From NCBI GenBank assembly GCA_005281725.1, contig SSBO01000012.1, positions 13,056,378-13,120,377 on the forward strand: a stretch of DNA of 64,000 nt. The letters run 5' to 3'. Position numbers and translations under genes: made by a program. Origin of the DNA: Wuchereria bancrofti (taxonomy: Eukaryota; Nematoda; Chromadorea; Rhabditida; Onchocercidae). Each line of letters starts with the position of its first letter. Within the stretch, counting starts at the first letter, position 1. Shown here in pieces: positions 12,701 to 24,300 of the stretch. Under the pieces are notes generated by a model. The model saw only the letters and a program-made list of their open reading frames with translations. It was not told where the DNA came from and did not search any database.

Positions 12701-14939
12701 CTACATGGAGGAAGTAAAGTTATATTTTCAAGATGACATTGATAGTGTCCATTTATTGGGATTGATGTTCGATTTCACTCCTTGCAAATACAATCGTATC
12801 GCAGTTTCATATTTATCAGTCACATTTGATCGTGCTATAAAATTGACAAGGATATCTGATTTTGTGGTTGTAAAAATGAAGAATGGTGATCAGTGGACTC
12901 CCTTTAAGGTGCATTATCTGCAAGCATCCATTTTTAAGCTTTCAGTTTTGATTTCATGTTTTGAAATGTTTGTCAAAATTTCTTTTTGTATCTTAATTTA
13001 CGACTTTTTTCTCCTTAAATTTCTCGAAGTTAGAATTCCGAAATGGTGGATAATAGAACATTCCGTGCTAGTAATTCATATCGATTTGAAATCGATGACG
13101 AAATAGCCGAATGTCATTTACGTCCTTCACTTGGTGAACCGTATGAAATCATCGATATGGAACAAGGATATGTTAATTTTGATCAAATTTATCACATCTA
13201 CCATATTAAATGCAAACCAGTTAGTGAAGCGCGAAGAATTATCATCGAAAAACTGATGGATAATTGTCAGGAACTGTTAAATGAACTGAAAGTTGAACAG
13301 AAAAAGGAAATTTTGAAGGTATCATAATAATTCGACTTTTTTGAAAGCTTCCACACCTCTAAAATTAATTTATTTGATTATCATTTTGAAAATAAAGTCC
13401 ATTCTGGATATTGGATCTAAAATTTGCTTCAAATTTTAATTACTTCAACTGTTCATGCACTTTTTAAATTTTTTAGTGGCACAAAAAGCACTTCGATAGT
13501 TATTCATTCGTTTTAGAACTTTGTTGACAACAGAATCCGTTCAAGTTATACATATGTGACGGTTACACTAAGGTATCTCAGAATAGAGTCGATTGCATAA
13601 TTATTTTGAAATTTTTTGTTTAGTTAGAATTTGCTGTTAAAGCTAATATATTTAACTAAATCTCTTTGCAGTGGCCACTCCTTACATATACCTTTGCGAT
13701 TTTGGAATTAGAACCGATTAAAATGTTTTCAACAATTTTGACGAATTTGGAGGAATTAGCTACAAATGTTGATCCACAGCGATGCGAAATGTATGAAGAG
13801 ATGGTTATGAATTTACGAATTAACGAAAAACTACGCCAGAAGATAGATAATGTGCAAAGGATAGATATTTTATTCAGAAAAGTTGATGGTCATTTTGTGG
13901 GAAAAATGAAACTGGACAATTTGGGTCTGAAAAGGTTCTTTTTTTTTTTTAATTCAATAATATAAATAAACAATTTTTCATCGTTCATTAAGCAAGTTTC
14001 CCATTGGTGAGCCTTTGATTAGATAAACAGATGATGAGATTCACAAGATTTAAGTAGTTTTTATAATTAGATTATTTTTCAGATAAATTATAATGAATGA
14101 ATTGTTGTAAACTAAATGAGATGCAGACTTTCTCAATTATGATTTTAGGAAAATTGTGTACTACGTTAACATTAGCCTATTTTGAGGATTATTTTCAACT
14201 TTTCATTTATTCCAAGTTTTTTGATTTCACTCAAAAACTCTTCTTTTTGTTAGCTTCTCTATTTACTCCATCGTTATTTATATTTTTTATTGTTTGTCTA
14301 AACTATTTTGAGATTAAGATCAAAGCTGTAGAATAGAGAATTATGCAATCGGTTGTTCGTAAGGATGGAATAATTATGAAAAAAAGTTTTTTCCATATTT
14401 TATGTAACAATATATCCTGTATTTTAGCATTGACCATTTAAAATATTTATCATCATTTATTACACGCTTGGATCTTACTGGAAATAAACTCACCAATTTG
14501 TGCATTTTTGAACCTTTTCGTCGTTTAACTCATTTGCGACTTTTTAATAATCCTATCACCAGGTTAGTTTCATAGCTTATTTCGATTTAAAAAGTTGTCC
14601 TTTAATGAAAATTGTTCTTTATTACTATGAACGAAACGCTAATGTTGTCGCAATTCTCAGTCTGATTAACTTATACTTTATCATGTTTGGATATATTTGG
14701 AAAGTTGCATTCATTAATGTTCTTGTAAATGTGTGTTCTATATTAGTTACAATTTAATTTATTTATTTAATTAAATACACCATTCTTTCAGTTTTAAAGG
14801 TATAAGTATGTTGCCACAGTTGGATTATCTTAGTGTTATCGAAATGGCCATGAACGATTTGGATATTAAGGATGACTTTGCACTGAAAAAGATTAGAATG
14901 TTGGAATTTGAAGAGTCAGGACAATCGGTCAAAATGTAG
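9714..14939 (+). CDS. Rab geranylgeranyltransferase alpha subunit
   Basis: This subunit pairs with the beta subunit and, with Rab escort protein, attaches geranylgeranyl groups to C-terminal cysteines of Rab GTPases in the cytosol. Exons read as 9714-9837, 10336-~10445, 10907-10996, 11379-11569, 11842-11980, 12476-12569, 12715-12908, 13034-13318, 13672-13934, 14428-14562 and 14792-14939. They stay in frame and give about 590 residues, against about 567 in mammals. The N-terminus has the family signature TTEEQKLKKEKEK. Prenyltransferase alpha repeats follow: WNIRRQ, WFYRLWCF, NFHCWDYRRE, NYSSWHYRSS and QSAWIFAEWLL. The C-terminal exons carry leucine-rich repeats (LDLTGNKLTNL, LRLFNNPIT), as in animal homologues. 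The least certain junction is the end of exon 2, where the frame-preserving donor (GTTGAA) is weak. The poorly conserved middle (exons 7-9) matches the insert region in position but was not identified in detail. Exon 1 has a likely spliced-leader acceptor. Confidence 0.93.
11101..11124. repeat. (AT)n microsatellite in intron
   Basis: An uninterrupted AT dinucleotide run of about 24 bases lies in intron 3 of the Rab prenyltransferase gene. Confidence 0.9.
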
Positions 14940-15525
14940 GAAAGGTAATTCATCCCAGATCTCAGATGTTGACTGAAGTTGTTTGTCATTGCCAATATTC
15001 AGTTAATGTATATTTCTATTTGTTGCATATCTTTGTTGATCTAAAGTATATTTCTATTCAAAAAACTTAGTTGGATACAGAATCGTTTCTTTGCAACTTC
15101 TCAAAGATCAAAGACAACTGTCCCAGATTTTGTCAAGCATGCTTTTGGAGATACAGGTCATTTTTGAATTGGTATTTTCTGGTATTTATCGGGTAGTTTG
15201 TAGCTTCTATGTCAAAAAATGGATCAGTTTTTGAGTAGCTAAACGAAGGTATAAAGGATTTTCTTTAGAGAAAATGGTTTCTGTGCTTATCAGCTAAATG
15301 GATAACGTTGAATTGTGATAATCGCCTGCAAAACGGAAGTGATAATATAAACAAATCGATAACTTTTGAGACAGAAGCGACAAATAGATTGTCCAGGCAT
15401 TGGACAGCATTGAAGACCAGCAATACACAAATAATGATAATGAAACTGTTCTGATTTGCAATTATGTTTTTCTGTAGTAAAGAAAAGTCCGACGATAAAT
15501 TGATAAGAATTAAGTGCATTTTCAG

Positions 15526-15640
15526 TTTTAAAGCTTTATCAGCATGTTGCCACAGTTGAATTATCGGTGTGTTGCCGAAGTGTCGATAAACAATTTGTAT
15601 ATTAAGGATTTGGAAAAAAAAAAACGACGATAAGTAACAA
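15526..15640 (+). pseudogene. Decayed copy of the last RabGGTase alpha exon
   Basis: Starting right after a TTTTCAG acceptor, the sequence repeats the terminal exon at 14792: both read TTTTAAAG, then ATGTTGCCACAGTTG, TTATC, and later TATTAAGGAT. The copy carries substitutions and indels and runs into an A-run at about 15616, so it cannot encode the original C-terminus. It lies about 600 bp downstream of the functional exon in the same orientation. This looks like an old local exon duplication, including its splice acceptor. Confidence 0.75.
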
Positions 15641-15959
15641 GTCGTTTTTGTTAATTTTGCTAGGTTTTTACTTCAAATTTTTATTTTATATTGAGATACT
15701 TGCAAGTTAATGTCTTTCAAGTTCAAAAATGAACTTAGAATTTGAAGCAGTTGTTGGTTTTTTTTTTTGTCTTTGTTATCACAGATTATGTTTAACTTTT
15801 ACAATTTTGCAACGAAATATGCTTTTTAATCAAATAATTATACCTGTGGATTTCTTTTGTTTAAGTGTATTATAGATGTATGAAATTGATGCATATTGGT
15901 TGTTAAGGTAATATGCAAACCGATGTAATCATTACATCCATTTGATTATGAGAAATGGC

Positions 15960-16300
15960 ATTTGTAGTTTAAACAATTCATTCTCCCAGGTAACAAACAC
16001 TGGGACATAAGCAATTCTTGTGGAGGACATTAAAAATAAACAAAATTTGGTGACATAAGAAAAGTGCTATAAATGCAGCAACAGAGGAGGTAAAGGAAAA
16101 AAGAGGATAGAGGCTTTTATGAGTGTCCCTAGAAGTGTAATCATTGGTAGAGTTTGAGGGAATCGATTTAAGTGGGGGCTGGCATTGATCGACTAGATCA
16201 TAGAACAGGTTTGTATTCCATTAAAGGAGGAGGGTATGGCAGTCTAAATTGGGGTGATACTGCTTTCGTCAACTGCTGCATTCAGTTTTCCTGCTATTGT
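15960..16300 (+). pseudogene. Decayed fragment resembling SERBP1/HABP4/VIG-1 family
   Basis: One frame near 16170-16270 reads GIDRLDHRTGLYSIKGG and then GYGSLNWGDTAFV. The spacing (DR..H..RTG....KGG.GS.NWGD) follows the conserved block of the hyaluronan/mRNA-binding family, where RHSG..RTG, K..G and GS.NWG occur in the same order. About 100 bp upstream, in another frame, is an RGGKGKKR stretch like the family's RGG region. Stops and frame changes separate the pieces and no splice signals join them, so a dead retrocopy or gene fragment is likeliest. The assignment rests on motif memory only. Confidence 0.4.
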
Positions 16301-18036
16301 TTACTCACCTTTAATTCTTATTTTATTTGTTATCAATTAATTTCAAATTTTTTATTTCAATTAATTTCAAGTTTTTATCTAACATAAAATTAATTATTTA
16401 CAAATATCAAATGATACAGAAATTTAGATAGTTACTTTATTGAATCAGTTAGCTAGAGCTAGCTATTCAAGCATTAATTAAACCAGATGACTTATTGCTC
16501 ATTCATAATTCTTTAAAACATTTCGAGATGGCATGATTATGTCCAATATTAATTGTAGATAATATATTTAAAAGATACTAAAGAAGTAAGAAATATATTT
16601 ATAGCATTTCCGGCATGATTTTTATGTTTTCAATTTCCATCTAACCGTGTGTCATCGTTGTGAACATGTAGATCATATGGTTGTAAAAGAAAAAGAAAAA
16701 AAAAGAAGTCTGATATAAATGATTCTTTTTTCAAATCTCTTTCAAGTTTTCTTTTAAAATTTTAAATTTAGAAAAGATTAATAAATGAAGAATTATTTCC
16801 CATAAATCTTTCCCGATATTTTTATCATTTCAAATCTTTCTCATCATAAATGATATATAAAATGTTTGCAAATAATTCTTTCTTTTTAACCTTTAATTAT
16901 TTACATAAAAAAGAAAAATTTTACATTTCTTCATCTTAATTTGAATGCTATTTTAATTTAGCTATTTTAAAAATAATAATAGAAAAAAAAAACGATTGCA
17001 AAAATTCTTTATCTATTTTTGTATTGGTTTTATTTGATGAAAAATTTGGATGATATTATAATTGAATTAAATCAAATTATATAAAAATATGGACATTTTA
17101 TTGTGACAGGATGTCAATTACTTTAATCGTTTATCTTTTTAACGTATCCAACGATTAAATGATTGAACGATCCGATCAGATGAATATTCTATGAATTGAT
17201 ATTCCGGATAATTGTGCGCAAATATTTGACAGCAATATAATTTCAAAACCTATAAAATAATCTACAATACCACTCTTAATCTTTTCCTAAAATTTACTTT
17301 ATTGTTGAAGTACTTTCAAAATTTACTTTTAAACGAATTTTCAAATCTTATCACTAAATGAAAAAAAAAGTTTTAAAGGACAAAAAAAAAGAACGAAAAA
17401 GAAGACAAACTCCAATACCAGAAAAAAGAAATAAACCTTACTTTAACATATATTATTTGACGAAATTCTGTTTTTTTTTTCTTTTTTTTTTTGTGAAGAA
17501 AAATAATCAAATAACGATTGGTTAAACATGTGATATAAAAAATGATAAAAATGACGATTACATTGTTTGCTTTTTATTATTTTCATCAAAAAAAAAAATT
17601 CCATTTTAACTTGTTTAAAATCCATTTAACTAATGATTTATGCATTTTTTCGAAATGATCATCACATTAGCAAAGAAGTGAGCAGCGCATTTTCTAATGT
17701 TTGTTTCAATCTGGGAAAAATCAAAGGTCAACAATCGAAGGTGCTCCACTTCACATCTATTTTTATCACATTTCGTTTGCGACGATGAATTTTTTTTGCT
17801 TCTCTATCACAACTGTCACATCAGTTTCATTCTTCGAGAGATGTACTTGTATTGTTCCGGTGTATTGACTGATAAATATCACCGGATGTTCATGTTCATC
17901 CAAATGCGTCTGCTAGTCTTTTTGTCATGTGAACTATTTTAATGGTCAAAATTATCATTGTATCGATTTAAAAAATGAATCAATGCATTTAAAATTTGTC
18001 ATTTTATTTGTATTTGATAAAGGAAGGAGAATTTAA
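16300..18036. other. A/T-rich intergenic DNA
   Basis: No exon recognised. Several A and T runs are present, and an 81-residue open frame at 17697-17942 lacks recognisable features or splice context. The last 200 bp probably include the promoter of the small membrane-protein gene. Confidence 0.5.
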
Positions 18037-18588
18037 ATGCCGAAACAAGAATTTGAATTTATCGATTATCTTGGACCATTAGCTGTATCTGTATGTTTTG
18101 TTATAGCATTATTTATTTTATCAGCTATTATTAATTTCATTTGGATAACAAAAAATGATGATCGAACAGTTTTTGAAAAAGTAAGTTCTCGGCTGAATTT
18201 ATATGAATTATATTCTTTCTTATTTAGCACATTAGTTTTTTACTCTCAACTGATATAAATAATAAGCTTGATCACTTTTTTACGTGATCCTATCATTACG
18301 TAATACTGCCGTATGGTTTCCATAAATGAATGATAATTTACTGAAGTACTCATTAGTATAATTTATTGAACTATTCCTAGTATAAGATGATAAAAAGAAA
18401 TCTGAAATACAGTAGTTAACATTTCATTAATTACAGTTTGGCTCAACGTTTGATCTTCGATGTGGTGTGCATCGAATGCGGCATAGGCCAAATAAGGTCA
18501 CTTTTTTTATTGCATTCTATAATTATTAATTAATGATCTAAATTATTATTTCAATTTTTATCAGACTAAAAGAAGCGGCAAAAACTAA
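18037..18588 (+). CDS. Small single-pass membrane protein, unknown function
   Basis: Three exons are predicted: 18037-18180, 18437-18496 and 18565-18588, all joined in phase 0 by GT-AG introns (donors GTAAGT and GTCACT, acceptors TTACAG and TATCAG). The product would be 75 residues. It has an acidic N-terminus (MPKQEFEFIDYLG), one strong hydrophobic segment at about residues 12-36 (LAVSVCFVIALFILSAIINF and on), a charged stretch after it (TKNDDRTVFEK), and a basic tail ending RHRPNKTKRSGKN. Positive charge after the segment suggests an N-out, C-in orientation. I recognise no family. Support comes from splice sites that preserve the frame and from clear membrane-protein composition. A purine-rich GGAAGGAGAA precedes the start. 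Confidence 0.6.
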
Positions 18589-21388
18589 AGAACGAAATGA
18601 AGTATTGCATTTGATAAGAAGTTTTATTTTATTTTAAGAAGTATTCCGATAAGAAGTTTTATTTTAAGAAGTTTTTCGATTTAATTAAATTAATTAATAT
18701 AAGTTAATTTAATCAATTAATTAATTAATTGATAAGAAAAGTTTATGTGTTTTTTTTAGTCATGGAAACGAGTCCAATTAATTGACAATCAAGATGTATA
18801 AAGAACAATCCTCAAATATTTCCGAGATGAGGAATGAATTATCCGGTAGCTATAAAGCCAGAAATGATAGTACCTCAATTAATATATGATATGATTTATA
18901 GATTAATTAATTTTACTGCCTATTTTTTTTTTCACGTATTTTATGATGTTTTCCTATTTTTCCTTCTTTTTTACAATTATCAAAAATACTAAGTGATCAG
19001 AAATAAGTGAAATCACGTAAGCTTAATGATGTGAAAATATACAAAATTTACAATGTGAAAAATACACAGCTTTAAATCTTGATTTCTTTTTCTTTTTTTT
19101 TTCCTTTCTTTCTTTTTTTTCTCTTGTTTCAGTCTATTTTAAAAGTATAAAATATCTTCATTTCAATTGTCCGCTCATCTAAACACTTACTTAACTTGCT
19201 TCAACTGTTGCTATCACTTAAGTATCCACTTCACTACTGCTATTATTTACTGCTACTCATTACTACAATCTGCACACATTTCCGCTCTGTTTATTTTTCT
19301 GTGGCTGTTATTCTTCTTTTGCTTTCACGAAATTAAAATTTAACTTTCGTAAATTCAAGATGACTACAGGATGAATGCCTTTCCTATCAGATAGAATGAA
19401 CAGTGTGATATTGTATTCATATTCATACTGTTAACTACTGATTACATAAGTAATACTGGTAGAATACTGGTTAGATTACTGCTATAATTACAATTAGAGC
19501 TTCAAATAATGATGAATAATGTTGCAGATGAATAATGTCATTGAATATCACTGTTATCATTTTAAAAAAAACCACTGATTATGATAATCAATAATTATCA
19601 TTATCATTCCTATTCCGTTGATGATTAGAAGTAACTTGCGTGTATTTCTTATGAAATTTGATATAAACACACCTAAATTTTCTCTTGTATTAATTAATAT
19701 GCCTCATTATTATAATGCCACTTTTTTAAAAATTCTAAATGCACTATCAGTTTTAATCAGGAAAATAGACACAATTTTGAAGAAATTTAAAGCAAATGAA
19801 GTTAATGAAATTTTTGAAATTGAAATATTCTGTATCATCTCATTTTTTTTTTCAAATGAGTAGAATGAATAAATGAAACAGGTGACAACAGGTAGTAATA
19901 ATAAATAATAAGTACATAATAATCGGACAATTACAAGAAGCCAGAATGAGTTGCTCCCAAATATTTAAATTTGAGACAAAAACAACTCTACGAAATTTCA
20001 ATCGGACTTCGTAAGTTACAACATGCTTGATAGTGATACAGTTAACCCATACTATTACTGTTTCTTTTATGGAACCTAACTAAATAGATTATCGATCAAT
20101 GTGGTGATACATATGAAATTAAAAATGTCATAAATTCCAGACGAATTGCTACCTTGATAATTCTAAAAAGTCCCGATAGCAAAGTTCAAAACTTTCGGTT
20201 CCAGAGAAAATTACCAGCAACTTAAATAATTAATCCACTCAGCAACATTGATGAACTTTAACAAAGAAGTAAGATAAGTACTAAATAAGCCCTCGGGTTT
20301 CCAATTACTAAGTTTTGAGATTTCAGAAGAAATTACCAATCAGTAGAAAATAGAATTCTCAAATGACCCAAATCTATGATTCACGACTGCGAGAAAATTG
20401 ACTTGTTTTTATTGTTGTCTTATCTGAATTTGATTAAAATTACTGAAAAGTTGAGATGAAATAGAAAAAGACGAATTTCATAAAGAAAACAAAGGTTAAC
20501 ATATTTGCAGTATGAAATCAAAACGAACAAACAGACTACCAATTCTAAGAATTTGACCTACTCTCATTCTTATACTCTCTTTAAAACTGCAAGTCATCTC
20601 GCTATTCCTTTCAACAATTCCACTATTATAATCTTTATTTTACTATGTAGTTTTTAGGTTTAATTTATTTCTTGCATTTAAGAATGTAGTCATGCTTCAA
20701 TTGAACCGAAACTTTTTATGAATTCTCTGCAGACATTTTAATTGCGGAAATAAGGAGATTTAAAATGGAATGTGAGATGAAATTATTTACAATAAAATTG
20801 CAAAACGTACAAAAATGCATAACAAGAAAATGATAGAAATAACAAAGTCTCAATGAAGCTAATTAAAGAAAATAATGACAGAATGGAAGAAAATTATTTT
20901 AATAATACTTTGATGTATGATATTAAAACTGAACATCTAATCATTTTGACTATTGACCATTGTTATCATTGTTATCAGAATGATAGTTACAACAATTAAT
21001 GCTTGTTACTAATTCCCATATCTCAGCTATAAGATACTATGATTAAACCAGAAACAGTAATGAGCAATACAAAATAACATAAAAAGAAATGATAACAAAA
21101 TAACACCATTAAGATGTCACAATGATGATACAAATATGTTCTCCAAAATGCAATAAAAAGAAACTGATAAGGCATTCTTTTTAATTTTTACCGATTAGTT
21201 CTTGTTAATCAGTCACAGAAAGTACATTTCGAAGTACTTACATTATCCGAAAAAACACGACGAGTTCTACCGTTTCTGTCATGAATTAACACAAAAAAAA
21301 GATGGAATAAACTTAAAAGAATTTCTTGCTGTACCTACTACTAATATCCTTTGAAAAAGATATGAAATGAATGAACATCACTAATATA
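18589..21388. other. A/T-rich intergenic DNA between two genes
   Basis: No exon recognised on either strand. It includes TTAATTAA-rich simple sequence near 18680-18735 and CT-rich tracts near 19080-19130. The right end must hold the 3' UTR of the SKI2 gene, which is transcribed leftward and stops at 21389. Confidence 0.5.
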
Positions 21389-24300
21389 CTAATCGAGAAC
21401 AGTATAAAGACTAGCAGCAAAAACGATATCTCTTCTGATAGCTGCCGATGTATCGTCCATTTTCTCATACAATGTAGGATCACCAACTAATCGTGCGGCA
21501 TTTCGTATATCGTGACATAATTCATCCAGTCTTTGTATACAACGTACAATCAAACCTTCTTGTGCATCAGTCAGTTGCATTATATCAGCAAATGGCTAAA
21601 AAATATAAAATTTAATTAAAGTTACAATTTAATTAATAATTTAATTTAATATAATTTAATTTAAATTATAATACAAGAGATGATTCTTATCGTCATGATG
21701 CTAATGAAGGAAAATGTGAATTCATTACAGCTAATCAAATCCGAAGAAAATCTAATGAGATAGTTTTGCAAGGAGCAAAGATAGAATGGCATTAAAATGA
21801 AAAAAAAAAAATCTTAGAAGCTTCAAGGAGACAAGAAGAAATAAATCGTAGGGCAGTAGACAACAAAGATAAAGCACAATGAACTCGCAACAATCCGACG
21901 AACAAATGGATTTAACGGATATTTCAGTGGTTAGCAACGCAAACCTTCTTTACGGACTTAATACATAGCTTTTTGTGGCTGGGAAAATGAAATTTCATGA
22001 CAATATTAAATAGTCATTTGGCCAAAGACTTGTTTTTCCATATTTTAAAAAGGCATACATGAAAATAAGTTTTCTTCATCTAGCATGCTAATATCACGAA
22101 TTTTAAATCCTAACAGATACTGTTGAAAAATATCGAAAATATAAGCAACAGACTGAAATGGATAGAAAACTTTGCACTTTTACCGTGGAACTGGCCCATT
22201 CATAAACAGCATGCATCAAACCAAAGCTCAATTCTTCAGAAATGTCAACATCTTTTACACCACATTCCCGTTGGATTCTTCCAATTCTGTTACACACTTC
22301 AATGATGTCATCTTTCAACTAAAAAATGAACATTTCCAGTCTAGGGAAGAAATTACCACATATAAACTGCCATATTCTTCAAAAAATACTACAAATTTCA
22401 TATTTTTCTTCCTCCTCTTCTTAGGAATTTATGAATCATCAAATAACAGAGAAGGGTACTCTCAGCTGGACATATGTAATCATGTTTGCCTATATAATTC
22501 CATACAGATTTATATTAATGAATAAAAAACAGTTCTACCTCCTTTAATACTGGTGGCGTTTGTATCACTTCACCTTCCTTATCTTTCCTGCATTCGCCCT
22601 CCCTTAACCTATGCTGACATGTTGTTACTGAAAGCATAGCTGCTATTTCCGCAGTTGAACGATAGTGAAATTTATTGTCCAGCATCAATTCCGTAATCAG
22701 CAATTCCTAAAAATACAGTTTTGCCACATATCTCATTTCTTATTTCATTCCTGACCAACAATTATTTATTGTAATTACAACGAAATTTTCCATGAATAAA
22801 TCAGCATAAAATGGAAATCGATTTACATAAATTGAAAAAACCGGGAGAGAGCGCATTGCTGTAATCTGTCGAACCATATTATGCAAACATACCAAGTGAC
22901 AGAAAGTGAAAATGAGAACCGTATCATACCTGATGATGTATTTCACACGCTACACGACCTTTCAGAGAAACCAAATTTGAATCATCAATGTAATTTAACC
23001 GGCGTAAAAGCTGAAAATATTTGGAGGTTAACTACTAAAGACATGAAAGGCTAGCAAACAAATGGATATAAATATAAAACCTAGACAATCAAGAATCTAA
23101 ATACTACCTTGATACGATCGCTGTAATCCTGTGAAAGCAGTAAACCACCAGTTGAAAGCTTTAAACGAAGTTCATCACATTTTCCTTGCAGGTTTCTTTT
23201 ATCATGTATATATGTGAACTAAAGTTTGTCAAGAAATAATTTGATGCCTTTAATCAAAAAGATGAAAAAAAAAACATCAATCACATTGCACTATAATCTC
23301 TCATTAATTGTAAATAACAACACCAAACAATATATTTAAAGAATAACATTCTTTATTATAAAGAAAACAATGAAACAAAAAAAAAAAAAAAAAGAAAAAC
23401 TGGAGAAATTAAGGTAGAAGAAAGCAGTGGAGTGTTACAGTCAAAACCTGCGAAAACAGGTATGTATTTCAAGTGCTTCTGTGAGCTTAAAATTGGATGA
23501 ATATCAACTCACGTGTTCCTGAAATAGCGAACACCGCTGACAAGCAAAATTTGCATCATTTATGAGGAAATTGCGGAGATCATTCAAATAAAGCAATTTT
23601 TGAAACATTTCAACATCGTTCACTTGTATATCTTGCCCTGGTAATTTTATATTTCCCTTTTTCGTGCTGTCCCAATTTGCTGCTATATTATCGACTTCAC
23701 CAATTAATTTCAGGATATCCTGATCTGGCGATTTAGTCCTACAAATGAAATAAAATTCAACAAGTATTATCAAAAAAAAAAAAAAACTAACGATAAGTTG
23801 AAAACAAAAGAATAGAATGAGGTCGAGAATTAACATCATTTTTTCAGACTGAGTACTACTTATTTAGCAAAAAATTTCGGTAAGTAAAATTTACAAAAAC
23901 ACAGAAACGAAAAAAAAAGACCTACCGATTTCTGGGGTAATTTCTTGTTTTCATATCATCTATGATTGCCAGTGGATCAATCTTCATGGCTTTTTGACAA
24001 ATTACTATCAAACGATCGAGTGGTATACTATCCACAACAGTGCCTATTCTTCGCACTTGATCTGAGAATTTTTGTGATGGTAGGCCTTCAAGACCATAAA
24101 ATGCTGCACACTGCAACAGGCTTGTCTCACAGATTTCCTGTCGCTCCTGGAAAAAAGCTTTAATTACACGTGTCGAATATTTATCTCAATGATATCATGA
24201 AATTCCAAAATTAATAAAATGAAAAAGGCACAAATAAGAACTCTAACTTCTTGTGGCATTCTTGTGAAACGGTCTCTTTCTTGCTTTTCACGCTCTGTGA

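Noticed and set aside
20294..20320. Stretch GGTTTCCAATTACTAAG reminiscent of the nematode spliced leader SL1
   Set aside because: It has several mismatches and an insertion, and no donor site, Sm site or stem-loop of an SL RNA follows.
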